Origin: Sphingomonas sp. H160509
GTDB lineage: Bacteria; Pseudomonadota; Alphaproteobacteria; Sphingomonadales; Sphingomonadaceae
NCBI RefSeq assembly: GCF_024124765.2
Contig: NZ_JAMXSR020000002.1
Location: forward strand, 1,449,001-1,513,000
Length of the DNA: 64,000 bases
Reading direction: 5' to 3'
In this document: piece after piece, positions 49,102 through 60,500 of the stretch
How positions within the stretch are numbered: position 1 is the stretch's first letter
Layout of the letters: each line of letters starts with the position of its first letter
The notes under the pieces: model-generated
The model's input: the letters and a program-made list of their open reading frames with translations, nothing else
Databases searched by the model: none
Told to the model about the DNA's origin: nothing
Translations under genes and position numbers: made by a program

Positions 49102-49587
49102 TCAGGCGGCCTGATTCTTGCGGATGTCCCATTTGAACGGAATGTCACCAGCCGAACCGCCGGTGGCGGACTGCGGCTTGTACTTGACGTTCACCTTCTC
49201 GAAGTTGAGCGTGACCGTCTCGGTGGTCAGCTCGTCGCCGAGGCTGCCGCCATGCTGGACGCCGGATACGAACACCTGGTCCATCTCGATTTCCAGATAT
49301 TCGAGCGGCGCGTCGCCACCGACCTTGCGGCAGAACAGCGTCGCCTTGGTGAAATGCTTGCCCTTGGCGCAGTTCTCGAGGATCGTGCTGGTCGCCTTGT
49401 CGACGTATTTGGTGATCGTCAGATCGTGGAAGCTCGCCTTGCCAGTGCCGGAGCCGCCGCCCAGATGGCCGGAGCCCTGGTTGGCGACACCCCAGTTCCA
49501 GGCGAGGATGTCGACCTGGTTCTCGTGACCATTCGCAATCGATTCGCCTTTGCACGCATCGAGATCGAGGAACATTTCGACGGCCAT
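49102..49587 (-). CDS. hcp: T6SS tube protein Hcp (TssD)
   Basis: 161 aa. Forms the hexameric inner tube. MAVEMFLDLDACKGESIANG and the segment FHDLTITKYVDKATSTILEN (the family FxxxxIxKxxDxASPxL block) and FCRKVGG are typical. The C-terminus ends DIPFKWDIRKNQAA. It lies between tssC and the 480-aa gene. A short AT-rich tract precedes it and could be a local promoter or processing site, as hcp is usually the most expressed gene. Confidence 0.95.
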   Translation of the reverse strand: MAVEMFLDLDACKGESIANGHENQVDILAWNWGVANQGSGHLGGGSGTGKASFHDLTITKYVDKATSTILENCAKGKHFTKATLFCRKVGGDAPLEYLEIEMDQVFVSGVQHGGSLGDELTTETVTLNFEKVNVKYKPQSATGGSAGDIPFKWDIRKNQAA

Positions 49588-49632
49588 GATGATCTCCTAG
49601 ACAGTAAAAAAACGGGAACAGGACGTTGTGGA

Positions 49633-51123
49633 TCAGTTCGACTTGGGGAGGCGCGAGACCATGCTCAGCGTCACGTCCATGCCTTCCAGCTGGTAGTGCG
49701 GCACCATCTGGAAGATGCCGCGGTAATAGCCCGGGTTCTCCGGGTCCGGCAGCACCTGGACGTTAGCCTGCTTGAGCGGCTTCCTGGCCTTGGTGTTCTC
49801 GTTCGAATGCTCGGGCTGCAGATCGACATACTGCATGATCCAGCTCTGCAGGTCGCGTTCGAGCTGCGGTGCCTCGCGGGTGCCGCCAATCCAGTCTCGG
49901 ACCATGCATTTCAGGTAATGGCCGAAGCGGCAGCTGGCGAAGATGTACGGAAGCCGCGCCGACAGGTTTGCGTTGGCGGTGGCGTCCGGATCTTCGTAGG
50001 CCTTGGGCTCGTGCACCGTCTGCGCGCCGATGAAGGTCGCGTGGTCGGTGTTCTTGCGGTGGATCAGCGCCATCAGCCCCGCCTTGGACAGCTCGGCCTC
50101 ACGACGGTCCGAGATCGCGATCTCGGTCGGGCATTTGACATCGACGCCGCCCTCGTCGGTCGGGAACAGCGATACCGGCAGATCCTCGACCGTGCCGCCG
50201 GATTCCACGCCGCGGATGCGGGTGCACCAGCCATAGGTCTTGAACGCCTCGGTAATCCTTACCCCCAACGCATAGGACGCGTTGAGCCAGAGGTAATTAT
50301 CGTGGTTGCCATCGACCTCTTCCTCGAACGAGAAATCGGCGACCGGTTCGGTCAAGGCACCGTACAACGGGCGACCGAGGAACCGTGGCAGGGTCAGCGC
50401 GAGATAGCGGCTGTCATGCGAGGCGCGGAACGATCGCCACGCCATGTAATCCGTCGCATCGAACTGCTTGGCGATGTCGCGTGGATTGGCGAGTTGTCGC
50501 CAGCTGTCCATGCCGATCAACTGCGGGGCCGCCGCAGCGATGAACGGGGCGTGCGCCGCCGCGCCGATCTTGCTCAGGCCCTTCATCACTTCCAGGTCCG
50601 GGCCATAGTGATCGAACTGGTAGTCGCAGATCACCGCACCGTAGGGCTGGCCGCCAAGCTGTCCGAACTCCTGCTCGTACAGCTTCTTGAACAACGGGCT
50701 CTGATCCCAGGCAGCGTCGCGATATTGCCGCAACTGCCGCCGCGTCTCTTCCTTCGAGATGTTGAGCACGCGGATCTTGAGATCGCGCCCGGTCGACGTG
50801 TTGCCAACCAGATACCAGAGCCCGCGCCACGCCGATTCGAGCGCCTGAAAATCGGGATGGTGCAGGATCAGGTTGATCTGCGCGGTAAGTTTCCGATCGA
50901 TTGCCGCCTTCAGCGCGTCGACCGTGAGGTAGACGTCCTCGCCGATCACCGCGGTATCCGCCAGCGCCTGTTGCGCCATCGTCTTGACCGCCTGCTCGAT
51001 CCGCGCCTGCTTGGCGTCCGAGCCGGATTTGAATTCGCGTTGCAGCAACGCGGTAAAATCGTCGACCACGGCGTCCTGCACGGTCGGCTGCAACGCGTGG
51101 TCCTGCACCATCTGTTCGGCCAT
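49633..51123 (-). CDS. tssC: T6SS sheath large subunit TssC
   Basis: 496 aa from the ATG at 51123 (MAEQMVQDHALQPTVQDA). Family blocks: ILHHPDFQALESAWRGLWYL, LIGMDSWRQLANPRDIAKQF, LPRFLGRPLYG and RFGHYLKCMVRDWIGG, ending with VSRLPKSN. With TssB it forms the contractile sheath recycled by ClpV. Earlier in-frame ATGs upstream (51222) are within the tssB end region and lack support. Confidence 0.97.
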   Translation of the reverse strand: MAEQMVQDHALQPTVQDAVVDDFTALLQREFKSGSDAKQARIEQAVKTMAQQALADTAVIGEDVYLTVDALKAAIDRKLTAQINLILHHPDFQALESAWRGLWYLVGNTSTGRDLKIRVLNISKEETRRQLRQYRDAAWDQSPLFKKLYEQEFGQLGGQPYGAVICDYQFDHYGPDLEVMKGLSKIGAAAHAPFIAAAAPQLIGMDSWRQLANPRDIAKQFDATDYMAWRSFRASHDSRYLALTLPRFLGRPLYGALTEPVADFSFEEEVDGNHDNYLWLNASYALGVRITEAFKTYGWCTRIRGVESGGTVEDLPVSLFPTDEGGVDVKCPTEIAISDRREAELSKAGLMALIHRKNTDHATFIGAQTVHEPKAYEDPDATANANLSARLPYIFASCRFGHYLKCMVRDWIGGTREAPQLERDLQSWIMQYVDLQPEHSNENTKARKPLKQANVQVLPDPENPGYYRGIFQMVPHYQLEGMDVTLSMVSRLPKSN

Positions 51124-51151
51124 CACCTGTCTCCAGTTTGCTAGTTCGCGG

Positions 51152-51710
51152 TCACTTCTCGGTGCCGTCGGGGTCGATGGCGGACACGGCGTCGGATGCT
51201 GCGGCCGCATCCTCTCGTGCACGCTCTTCAGCGAGCGCCTGCATCAGCGCAGGATCCTTCAGCACACGGTCGAGCAGGTCCTGCGCACCCGCCTTGCCGT
51301 CCATGTACAGCATGAGGTCGTTGAGTTGCTCGCGTGCTTCCAACAGCTTGGCGAGCGCTGGAACGGTGCGCGCGATCCTGCCGGGCGAAAAATCCTCGAG
51401 CGTCCTGAACGTGATGTCGACGCCAAGCCGGCCTTCACCGGTCAGGCTGTTCTCCACCGCAAATGCGGCACGGGGGGGCGATCGAGTCCATCCGCTCCTC
51501 GAAGTTGTCCATGTCGAACTCGAGGAAGTCGCGCTGTTCGAAGGGCTTCTTCTCCACGTCGCTCTTGCCCGACAGATCCGACATTACGCCCATCACGAAA
51601 GGCAGTTCGATCTTCTGTCGGGACCCGTAGGTCTCCACCTCATATTCGATGTGGACGCGTGGTTTCCGGTTTTCGCGGATGAAGCGCTGTCCGCTCTTGT
51701 CCATCAGCAT
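51152..51710 (-). CDS. tssB: T6SS sheath small subunit TssB (frameshift)
   Basis: About 185 aa. RENRKPRVHIEYEVETYGSR and KIELPFVMGVMSDLSG open the family, and RDFLEFDMDNFEERMDSIAP is typical. After this the frame breaks at the G run 51473-51479 (one too many), continuing as RAAFAVENSLTGEGRLGVDI and TFRTLEDFSPGRIARTVPAL. The N-terminus in this frame begins MLMDKSGQRFI. First structural gene after the two-component pair. Confidence 0.92.
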
Positions 51711-51804
51711 GTTTGGCCTCGCCGGTTGCTGCGGGCACCATGCCGGTGCCGCCTGCGCCAGAGATGCGGCTGCCGGGCTTCACCCGGATTTCAGATCGGG
51801 CGTT

Positions 51805-53590
51805 CTATGCTACGATTGTCACATTCGACGACACCCGCGGGTGGGTCGAAGTACCTTCGGGGGTGTTTGGAATCAGGCTCAGGGCAAGCGCATGGGCAAG
51901 GTTCGCGGGCTGGAATGGGTAGCGGACGACCGCTCCCCCCTGTACCACCTGCCCAAGAAACTCGGGTTGCGGCACCGCGACCAGCAAGGGCGCCGTAATG
52001 CCCGCGATCCGCAGACGCGCGGCAAGTTCATCCGCCAACCGCGGATCGAAGCTTGCTACGACCGCAACGTCGATGTCCCCCTCGATAGCGTCGAGCGTCT
52101 CGGGACTGGTGATGCCAATCGGCTCATAGCCCAGCGCGGCGAACAATTCCTCGTCGTTGGACAGCCGTTGCCCGTCTGTGTTCACGATCAGCACCGTTTC
52201 GCCCGTACCCCCTGTTGACGTCGCCCGCCAGCGGAGCGTCGCCGTCCGCAGCCAGCGGGATCCAGACCGTGAAACGGCTGCCAACGCCGACGATACTGTC
52301 GATGTCGATCGCGCCGCCAGCAGCCTCGATGATCTCGCGGGCCGTCGACAGACCCAGGCCGGTGCCCCCCTGCCGCGTGGTATAGAAGGCATCGAAGATG
52401 TGCGGGATCGCCTCGGCGGGAATCCCGCGCCCTTCGTCGGAGACCGCGATGGTCGCGTAGCGCCCTCGGCGCAGCACGTTGTGGCTCAACTTTATCGGAT
52501 CGTCGAGCAAACGAAACGTCGACTGACAGGTGATCGCGCCGCCGCCCGCCATGGCGTTGTCGGCATTGCTGCACAGGTTGAGCAGTACCTGCTGCAATTG
52601 CCCGAAATCGCCCTCGACGTGCATCGGCTCCTCGGCAGGTTGCCAGTCCAGCGTCACGCCGCTTGGCAAAGCCGCCGTGACGAGTTTGTGCGTTTCGGCA
52701 AGCAGTGCGGCCAGCGAAACCGTCTCCGCCGGCCCTTCGACCCGGCGGCCGAAATGAAGCACGTCCGACACGAGGCCGCTCGCGCGTTTTACCGCCTGCC
52801 CGATTTCAACGAGGTTGGCGGATACCACGCCGTTCGCTGGCACGTGCAACGCGGCGGTCGCGCGAAACCCGTCGATCGCGGTCAGAATATTGTTGAGGTT
52901 ATGCGATAGCCCGCTGGCCAGTGCGCCGATCGCCTCCATTCGACGACCGAGCGCCATTTTCTGGTCGATGACCAGCCGTTCGGTCTCCAGCCGGTGACGC
53001 TGCTCGAGTTGCAACGCGGTTTGCAGCGCGGAGGCGAGCCCGTGGATCGTCTCGGGATAGACGACCCATCGATTGCGCGCGGTCAAGCACAGCAGCACGA
53101 GGTCCTGATGCTCTCGCGAGCGCATCATCAATGTCGTCGCCCAAGTGCCGCGCTTTCGGGTCATGACCTGGTTCCAGGAAGCTACCGACCGCGCGCCCGG
53201 TTCGACCAGGATCGTATTTTCGTCCCAAGGAAAGCGATCAACGATCCTGGCGGTTCGCGCCTCCGCGTCCAGCTGAGTGAGAGCCTGGTGAGACCCGTCT
53301 GCGGACCAGCCGTAGAATGCGTCGACATCGGCATCCCCACCGACCAGAAGCCATACCTGATCCACACCGATGATCGAGCCAAGGTCGGCAAGCGCATCCT
53401 CGATCCGCAGACCGAGTTCCGATGACGGCCCGTCCAGCAACAGCGTGAATACGGTCGAGTGCATCGCTTCCAGACGCAAACGACGGTCATGTGCCCGCCG
53501 GTGGAGGCACCAGACCACGGCCATTGCAACAGCCAAGCCCAGCAAGATGATTGCCGGACCTGCCTCGCTCGGCAAATGTGTTGCCATCAA
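51805..53590 (-). CDS. Sensor histidine kinase with C-terminal pseudo-receiver, linked to the T6SS (frameshift)
   Basis: About 595 aa. One N-terminal membrane helix (residues 11-29), a GAF-like sensor region, H-box GALASGLSHNLNNILTAIDG, N-box VLLNLCSNADNAMAGG, DEGRGIP and GGTGLGLSTAREII. The frame breaks after GDVNRG near 52207 and then gives a receiver-like domain (TVLIVNTDGQRLSNDEEL to the stop at 51805). In it the usual acidic pair is NT and the acceptor Asp position is Ala (DVAVVASFD), so it probably cannot be phosphorylated. Placed between the response regulator and tssB. Confidence 0.85.
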
Positions 53591-53723
53591 GTCGGTCTAC
53601 TTGGTTCTACCGGCAGCAATCGCGCCTGGACCCTATGCGACGCCATGGGAAGCGGCGGCGCAACACATCGTGCCCGCTCGTCCACGTGTCGGCGTGCTCG
53701 AGCATGAACGGATCTCACGCCGC

Positions 53724-54476
53724 TCAGTGGATCGTTACATCGGCGTCAAGAAGATAGCCGAGGCCGCGCTCGGTTCTGATCAGTCTGGGCGAACGCGGAT
53801 CGATCTCCAGCTTGCGACGCAGACGTAAAATCTGGACGTCGATGCTACGATCGAACACGTCCTCGTGCAGACGGGTCGCCTGCAACAAATGCTCGCGGCT
53901 GAGCGGCCGGCGAGGCGCAGTGACAAAAGCGCTGAGCAGCGCAAATTCATTCTTGGTAAGCGTGACCGTCTCGCCCGTCGGGCTGATCAGCCGCCGCGTC
54001 CGCTGTTCGAAACGCCAGCCTGCGAACGCGTAATCGAGCTCGGCATGCCGCGCAGGCGCACTGCGATCCATCGTTCGGCGGCGGAGGTTCGAACGAATCC
54101 GGGCAAGCAACTCGCGCATGTCGAAGGGCTTCAGCAGATAATCGTCGGCACCCAGCTCCAGGCCCACGACCCGGTCGATCTCATCGCGCAAATGCCCTGT
54201 CATCAGAATAACCGGCACGACACTCTTGCCGCGAATCTCACGCAGGAGATCCAGGCCGTCCTCTTCGCCCAGATGGATATCCATGACGATCAGGTCGGGT
54301 TCGCGCACCGCGAGGGTATGGAACAGCCCCTGGCGACCCGGAACGGCAGACGCACGGAGGTTATGCTCGTTCAAATAATTAACCACTGAGCGTCGCATTG
54401 AATCTTCGTCATCGACGACCAAAACTCGCGCGGAATGAAACGAATTGTTCGTTGAAATCGCTTCGATAAACGACAT
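53724..54476 (-). CDS. OmpR-family response regulator linked to the T6SS
   Basis: 250 aa. The receiver has VVDDED, phospho-acceptor Asp66 in LIVMDIHLGEED and Lys in YLLKPFDMREL; an N-terminal extension of about 16 residues precedes it. The winged helix contains LTKNEFALLSAFVTAPRRPL and VDVQ-type SIDVQILRLRRKLEIDP. First gene of the minus-strand series and divergent from tssK, so it probably controls both arms of the locus together with the adjacent kinase. Confidence 0.92.
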   Translation of the reverse strand: MSFIEAISTNNSFHSARVLVVDDEDSMRRSVVNYLNEHNLRASAVPGRQGLFHTLAVREPDLIVMDIHLGEEDGLDLLREIRGKSVVPVILMTGHLRDEIDRVVGLELGADDYLLKPFDMRELLARIRSNLRRRTMDRSAPARHAELDYAFAGWRFEQRTRRLISPTGETVTLTKNEFALLSAFVTAPRRPLSREHLLQATRLHEDVFDRSIDVQILRLRRKLEIDPRSPRLIRTERGLGYLLDADVTIH

Positions 54477-54786
54477 GCGGTACCGCTCCGACAGCTCGAC
54501 GCCCTTTTTAAGCGAACGCCTTGTTATTACCGTAAGAAAAATGTCACAAACATCAGCATAGACTTAATACTGAATTGTTAAGCACATTCTTACAATACCT
54601 ACGTAGTCGAACTTTAAACCTTACTGGCAGATGAACGTCCAGACGGTAGGAACGGGGTCATGTTTCAACCGTAACCCGCCGTGCAGTCCTCGACACGGCG
54701 TTGAAACCGGAACGCCGCAAGACGGTGGCCATGTCCATCGTTTCGCCCCTCGACGTTCCGCCCGACGACGCCCGCAGGTCGCAGTC
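54477..54786. promoter_or_regulatory. Divergent control region of the T6SS locus
   Basis: About 310 bases between the response regulator and tssK. The left 130 bases are AT-rich (TTATTACCGTAAGAAAAATG, CTTAATACTGAATTGTTAAG, TTCTTACAATACCTACGTAG), in sharp contrast to the GC-rich genes on both sides, as expected for two divergent promoters. CTTAA...TTAAG at 54562-54581 is a weak inverted repeat. I see no clear sigma-54 -24/-12 element. Short in-frame ATGs at 54631 and 54731 lead nowhere. Confidence 0.6.
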
Positions 54787-56137
54787 ATGGTAAGCCGCAG
54801 CCGGGTCGCATGGCGTGAGGGGCCTGTTCCTGCGCCAGCAGCATTTCCAGCAGCAGGATCGGCATCTCGACGCGGCGATCGCCGCGCAGGGACGCAATGC
54901 CGGACCGTACCGCTGGGGCGTGACCGAGCTGGTGATCGACCGCGAGCTCGCCGGGCTGGGCAAGTTCGCGATCGAACATCTGCGTGGCGTGATGCCCGAT
55001 GGAACGTATTTCGCGATTCCCGACGATCTGCCGCCGCCAGCCCCGATGGACATGCCGGCCGATGCGCGCGACGCGATCGTCTTCCTTACCTTGCCCGCGA
55101 ACCAGCCCGGTGCGGTCGCGTTTCGCAACGACGCGCATCCCGCCGCGCACACGACTCGGTTCGTGGTGGTGGAGGACGAAGTGATCGACACGTTCTCCGA
55201 AGATCGCAGCGCCGAGGCGGTCGAACTCGCTCGACCCAACCTCAGTTTCGGCGTTTCCCGCGACCAGACCTATGGACGCGTGATCCTGGGGCTGGCGCGG
55301 GTACGCGAGACCGTCAACGGTGCGGTGCAGTTCGACGCGCGCTATGTCCCGCCGGTGCTCGACATCCGGGCGAGCGACCGCGTGTCGGCGATGCTGCGCG
55401 ACATTCTCGGCCGCGCCGCGCAACGTATCGACGAACTGGCACTGCGCGCGGTGGAGGCGACCGAGGGCGGCGCCGAGACCTTCGTCAACTTCCTCCTGCT
55501 GCAGACGCTCAACCGCTGGCACGCGCAACTGGCGCATCTTACCGCGCTGCCGATGGTGCACCCGGAACGGCTGTACGAAATGTTGCTGGGCATGGCGGGC
55601 GAGATCACCACGTTGACGCATGTCGACCGGCGTCCGCCGACGTTCCCGAGTTACGATCACGAGCGACTCGCGGACAGTTTCGAGCCGGTGGTGGAGTCGA
55701 TCCAGGCCGCCTTGTCCGCGATCTTCGACCGTGCCGCCTTCCAGCTGCCGCTCGAACAGGCGGGCCCCGGTGCGTACACGTCGCGCATAACGGACCCTGC
55801 GCCTTATGTGTCGGGCTTCCTCTACATCGCGGTAAGCGCCCGGATGCCGCTGGAAGACGTTCGCACACGCTTCCCTGCGACCGCCAAGATCGGCCCGGTC
55901 GGCAAGATGCAGCAGATCGTCGAGTCCGCGCTGGCCGGCGTACCCCCTGCGTCACGTGCCGACCGCGCCCCCCGCAGATCCGAACGCTGCCCGGCTACGC
56001 CTATTTCGAGCTCGACCGACAATCGCCCGACTTCGCGGCGCTCGCGACCTCGCCTGCGCTCGGCCTGCATCTGTCGGGCGACTGGCCCGAGCTGCAGATC
56101 GAATTGTGGTGCGTCAAGCGGGGGGCCGAGGCGGTGA
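54787..56137 (+). CDS. tssK: T6SS baseplate protein TssK (frameshifts)
   Basis: About 447 aa. Connects baseplate to the membrane complex. Start ATG 54787 gives MVSRSRVAWREG; removing one C near 54821 leads to LFLRQQHFQQQDRHLDAAIA, the diagnostic TssK opening. Other typical parts are RHPERL-like MVHPERLYEMLLGMAGEITT and KIGPVGKMQQIVESALAGVP. Removal of single C bases near 55947 and 55965 gives LRHVPTAPPQIRTLPGYAYF, and one G fewer at 56118-56123 gives the stop at 56135-56137, overlapping the tssL start. Four corrections make this the most error-laden gene. Confidence 0.88.
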
Positions 56138-57527
56138 GCCGGCGCGGCGACGAGAGCGAGCAGACGATCTTTCGGCCGAGCCCGCTGCAGGAGTTGCGCG
56201 CGCGGCAACAGGGCGCGACGCTGTTTGTATCGTCGGATCGGAATGATGCGCCGCCGGGTGCTACGCACGACTCCCTGCCGCCCTTGCACCCTTCGTCCCT
56301 GCCCCCGTCGATCGACGAGGACTTCCCCGATCCCGGGGTAGCACGGACGGCGCGCAATCCGGTGCGCGAGGCGGCGACCCCGCTGCTCGCGCTGATCTCC
56401 GCGGTGCGGTCCGGGCGGATAGACCTGCCGCTGCCCGAGCTTCATCGCCGCGCCAGTGCCGCCGCCGCGCGGTTCGACCAGGCGTTGCTGCAAATCGGCC
56501 TCGACGTCGAGGAACAGCGGCGCGCGCGCTATGCGGTCTATGCCACCGTCGACGATGTCGCGCAGACACTGCCGGGGCGCGGCGCGGAAGGCGTCGAATG
56601 GGCGCGGCGCAGCATGGTGGTCCGCGGTTTCGGCGAGAATATCGGCGGCGACCGGTTCTGGATGCTGCTGGCGGACATGCTCGCGCATCCCGCCGGTCAT
56701 GCCGACCTGATCGAGCTTTACCACGCCTGCCTAGCCGCGGGGTTCCACGGCCGCCACCGGGTCGGCAACACCGGCAGCGCCGACCTCAACCGGACGATGG
56801 CCGACGCCTATGCCGCTTTGCCGCATGTCCGCGCCGTGTCGGAGACCGAACTCGTGCCGGCGTGGCGCGGCCGCCCCACGCCGCGCCGTACCGCCGGGGC
56901 ATGGGCGCCGCTGTTGCTGGCCGCCAGCGTACTTGCCGGGGGGCTGCTTGTGCTGCTGCTCGTGCTGCGGCTTATCCTGGGGCAGACCGGCCAGCCCGCG
57001 CTGGCGGCGATGGCAGCGATCAATCCCCAGACCCCGCTGCGCCTGTCGCGCCGCGCCGATGCCGCCGCCCAGCCGACGAGTGCCCAGCAATCGCGAATCG
57101 CCGGGCTTCTCGCACCGGAAATCGCCCAACATCTCGTCACGCTCGACGAGGATGCGAACAGCGTGCGCGTACGGACCACGATCGGTCAGCTCTTCCGTTC
57201 GGGCTCCGACGTGCTCGAACCCGGGCGGCAGGCACTGTTCGAGAGGATCGCGCGCGCCGTCGCGCAGGAGCGTGGCGCGATCCGGATCGAGGGTCATGCC
57301 GACAGCGATCCGGTGACCAGCCTGGCCTTCCCGGACAATCAGGCGCTGTCGGACGCACGCGCACAGGCGGTTGCGACGGTGTTCCGCGGGTTGCTCCCCG
57401 ATCCTAAGCGGGTGTCATCGCAAGGGTTCGGGGCAACCCGCCCCATCGCCACCAACGCCACCGCAGCGGGGAAAGCACTCAACCGCCGCGTCGAAATCGT
57501 CGTGCCGCGCACGGGAGTAGACGATGA
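56134..57527 (+). CDS. tssL: T6SS membrane protein TssL with C-terminal OmpA/MotB domain
   Basis: About 464 aa from the GTG at 56134 (GTGA overlap with tssK). After a Pro/Ser-rich N-terminus come NPVREAATPLLALISAVRSG and the DotU region, one membrane helix (LLLAASVLAGGLLVLLLVLR), then an OmpA-like domain (IEGHADSDPV, NRRVEIVVPRTG) that would anchor the complex to peptidoglycan. The natural end is an ATGA overlap with tssM; as written the frame runs on, so one base is probably missing near 57513-57515. The fused peptidoglycan-binding domain takes the place of a separate TagL. Confidence 0.9.
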
Positions 57528-60500
57528 GCGGAATCGAAAAACTGCAGCGCAACTGGTACGTGATGATCGTGCCCGCGGGCGTCATCATTGCACTGCTGGG
57601 CTCGGTCGGCCTGCCGATGCTGTTTCCCGCACTCAACAGCTCGCGCTTCCGGTTCGGGCTGATCATCGCGGTGGTCGTCGTGTTCGGCGCGGTCGCGGGG
57701 TGGCGCGCGTGGCGGGGGCGCCGCAACGCCGGCGCGATCGCCGAGGGCATCGCCACACCCGACCGGGGCGAGGCAGACGCGGCGGCGGTTTCGACGCGGC
57801 TGCGCGAGGCCTTGGCCGAGTTGCGCAAGGCGTCCGGGCGCCGCAAGAACTATCTCTACGCCAAGCCGTGGTACGTGATCATCGGCCCGCCCGGCTCCGG
57901 CAAAACCAGCGCCTTCCTCAATTCCGGGCTGCGCTTTCCCTATGCCGACGGTGCGCTGAAGGGGGAAGGCGGCACCCGCAATCTCGATTTCTGGTTCACC
58001 GACGATGCCGTGCTGGTCGATACCGCCGGCCGCTACACGACGCAGGACTCCGACCCGCGCGGCGATGCCAAGGGGTGGGAGCGATTCCTGACGCTGCTGC
58101 GCCGGACACGCCCGCTCGAACCCGTCAACGGCATCATCGTCACGATCGGTGTCGACATGCTGGTATCGGAGGATCGCGAGCGGATCGACGCGCACGCCGC
58201 AGCGATACGGCGTCGGCTCCAGGAACTTCGGTCCACGCTCCGGATTGCCGCACCGGTCTATTTGCTGCTGACAAAGACCGACCTGCTCGAAGGCTTTGGA
58301 GACTTTTTCGCAGATCTCGCCGCCGATGGCCGCCGCGCGGTGCTGGGTGGCACGCTGGCGATCGACGAGCCCGTCACCGCCGCGACCATGACCGCGGCGT
58401 TCGATCGGATGGTCGAGGCGATCGACGCACGAACCGCCAAGCGCCTGCAGGACGAGCCCGATCGCCAGCGCCGTAGCCGGATCATCGGTTTTTCCGCGCA
58501 ATTGCTGTCGCTGCGCGAACGGTTTGCCCGGCTGGTGGGCGGCATGCTGCCCGAGGACGACGCGCCGGGCCATCGACTCCGCGGCTTTTATTTCGCCAGC
58601 AGCAAGCAGGAGGGGTCGCCGATCGACCGGCTGCTGGCATCGCTCGCCACCTCGTATGACGGCATTGCCAGTCCGGCGGCCACCACGCGAACGCGAGCGT
58701 TCTTCCTGAACCGCCTGTTCGCCGAGGTCATGTTTCCGGAGGCCGGGCTGGTCGAACCGGAGCCCGTCGTGCAGCGACGCCGGCACCTCGCCAATATCGG
58801 CGGTATCGCCGCATTCGCCGCGGTTGCGATCGTGATGCTGTTCCTGTGGGATGGCTCGTTCCAGGCCAACAAGGGCTTGCAGGCGGCCGACCTGTCGGGC
58901 GCGCGAGCGGCAGCGGCGGCAATCACTGCCAGCGGCGCCGACCTGGCGGAGGTGCGTGCCGACGATCCCGACCTGGAACAGATGCTGCCCGTGCTCGATC
59001 GGCTGCGGGCACTACCGGGCGGCTATGCCGCGCAACTGTCGGGACGGCCGTCGTGGCGAATGCGGCTCGGCCTCTACCAGTCCGGCCATGCGCAGGCGGC
59101 ACGCGCGACGTATCTGGAGTCGCTGCAACGGATCATGCTGCCCCGCCTGTTGCTCGAACTCGAACAGGCGCTTCGGACCGACGCGCAGACGCCCATCCGA
59201 CTGTACGATCCGCTCACGACCTATCTGATGCTGGGTGGCTACGGCCCGATCGACACGCGTGCCGTGGGCGCCTGGGTACGGAACGACTGGGCGACAACCG
59301 CCTTGCCGGGCGCGGACCGGGAGGATGTCCGACACCGCCTGGCGGTACATCTCGATGCGCTGCTTGCCGACGACGATCTCGGACGGGTGTGGGCGAACCG
59401 TCGGGCACCGCTCGATGGCCGGTTGCTCGCCCAGTCGAGAGCGGCGGTAATCGGGCTGCCGCTCGCCGACCGTGCCTATGCGATGTTGCGCCAGCGTGCC
59501 GCCGCCTCCGGGCATCCCGACTGGCTGGCAAGCGCGGTGATGGCCGAAAGCGATGGCCGCGCATTCCGCAACGGCGACACGGTCATGGCGCTGTCGGTGC
59601 CGTGGTTCTTCACCCGGGATGGCTATAAACGCGCGTTCGGTCCGGGGCTCGCCGACATCGGCGCGGAACTCGACCGCGACCTGTGGGTATTGGGGTCCGA
59701 CGGGGCCAAGGTGTCGGTTCGCGATCAGTTGCCCGCGATCAACGATACCGTCGCGCGCAGCTACGCACAGGACTATATCGCCGCGTGGGATCACGTGCTG
59801 GCAACGCCACAGCCGGCTGATTATTTCGGCGACCGCCAGGCGCTCGGCAGCTTCACGCGGACGCAATCGCCGCTGCGGACGCTGCTCGATCAGACCGTTA
59901 GGAACACCACGCTCGGGACGTCGCAAGCATCGAGTGCGCGGTTCGACGCGGGAACCGCGATCCAGGCGCATTTCCGGCCAGCGGCGGCCTTCACGCGCGG
60001 TGAGGCCGGAGCACCGCCGCCGGTCGACGCGCTCGTCCAGGCGGTCCGGCAGGCTGCGTCAGCCGCGTCGGCAGGCGCCATGCCAGGCGCGAACGTCGGC
60101 GGTGATGCGCTGCGTGGCCAGTTCGCCTCGGCGCTGGGCGATCTCTCCACCGCCGGCGTGTCCGCCCCACCACAGTTGCAATCCTTCGTCGGCGGTATCG
60201 GCCGCAACGGTCGCGGTGCCGCCGCCAGGACGACGGAGACCATGCTGAACGACCAATACAGCGCGACGATCCTCGCCAGTTGTCGCACGACCACGAATCG
60301 CCGCTTCCCGTTCGACGCCGCCGCCACGACCGAGGTGTCGCCGGCCGAACTGCAACGCGTCTATGGCAACAACGGCGAAATCGACGGGTTCGTCCGCGGC
60401 AACCTGCAGCCGCTGCTCGTCCAGGCACCGGAGCGGTGGCGCTGGCGGACGAACGATACGGTCGCCAGCCGGTTCTCGCCGTCGAGTGCCGACTCGTTCC

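Noticed and set aside
54631..58476. A plus-strand open frame of about 1280 codons across tssK, tssL and the start of tssM
   Set aside because: It is a patchwork: the tssL part is real, but the front and back are out-of-frame readings of tssK and tssM joined by frameshifts.
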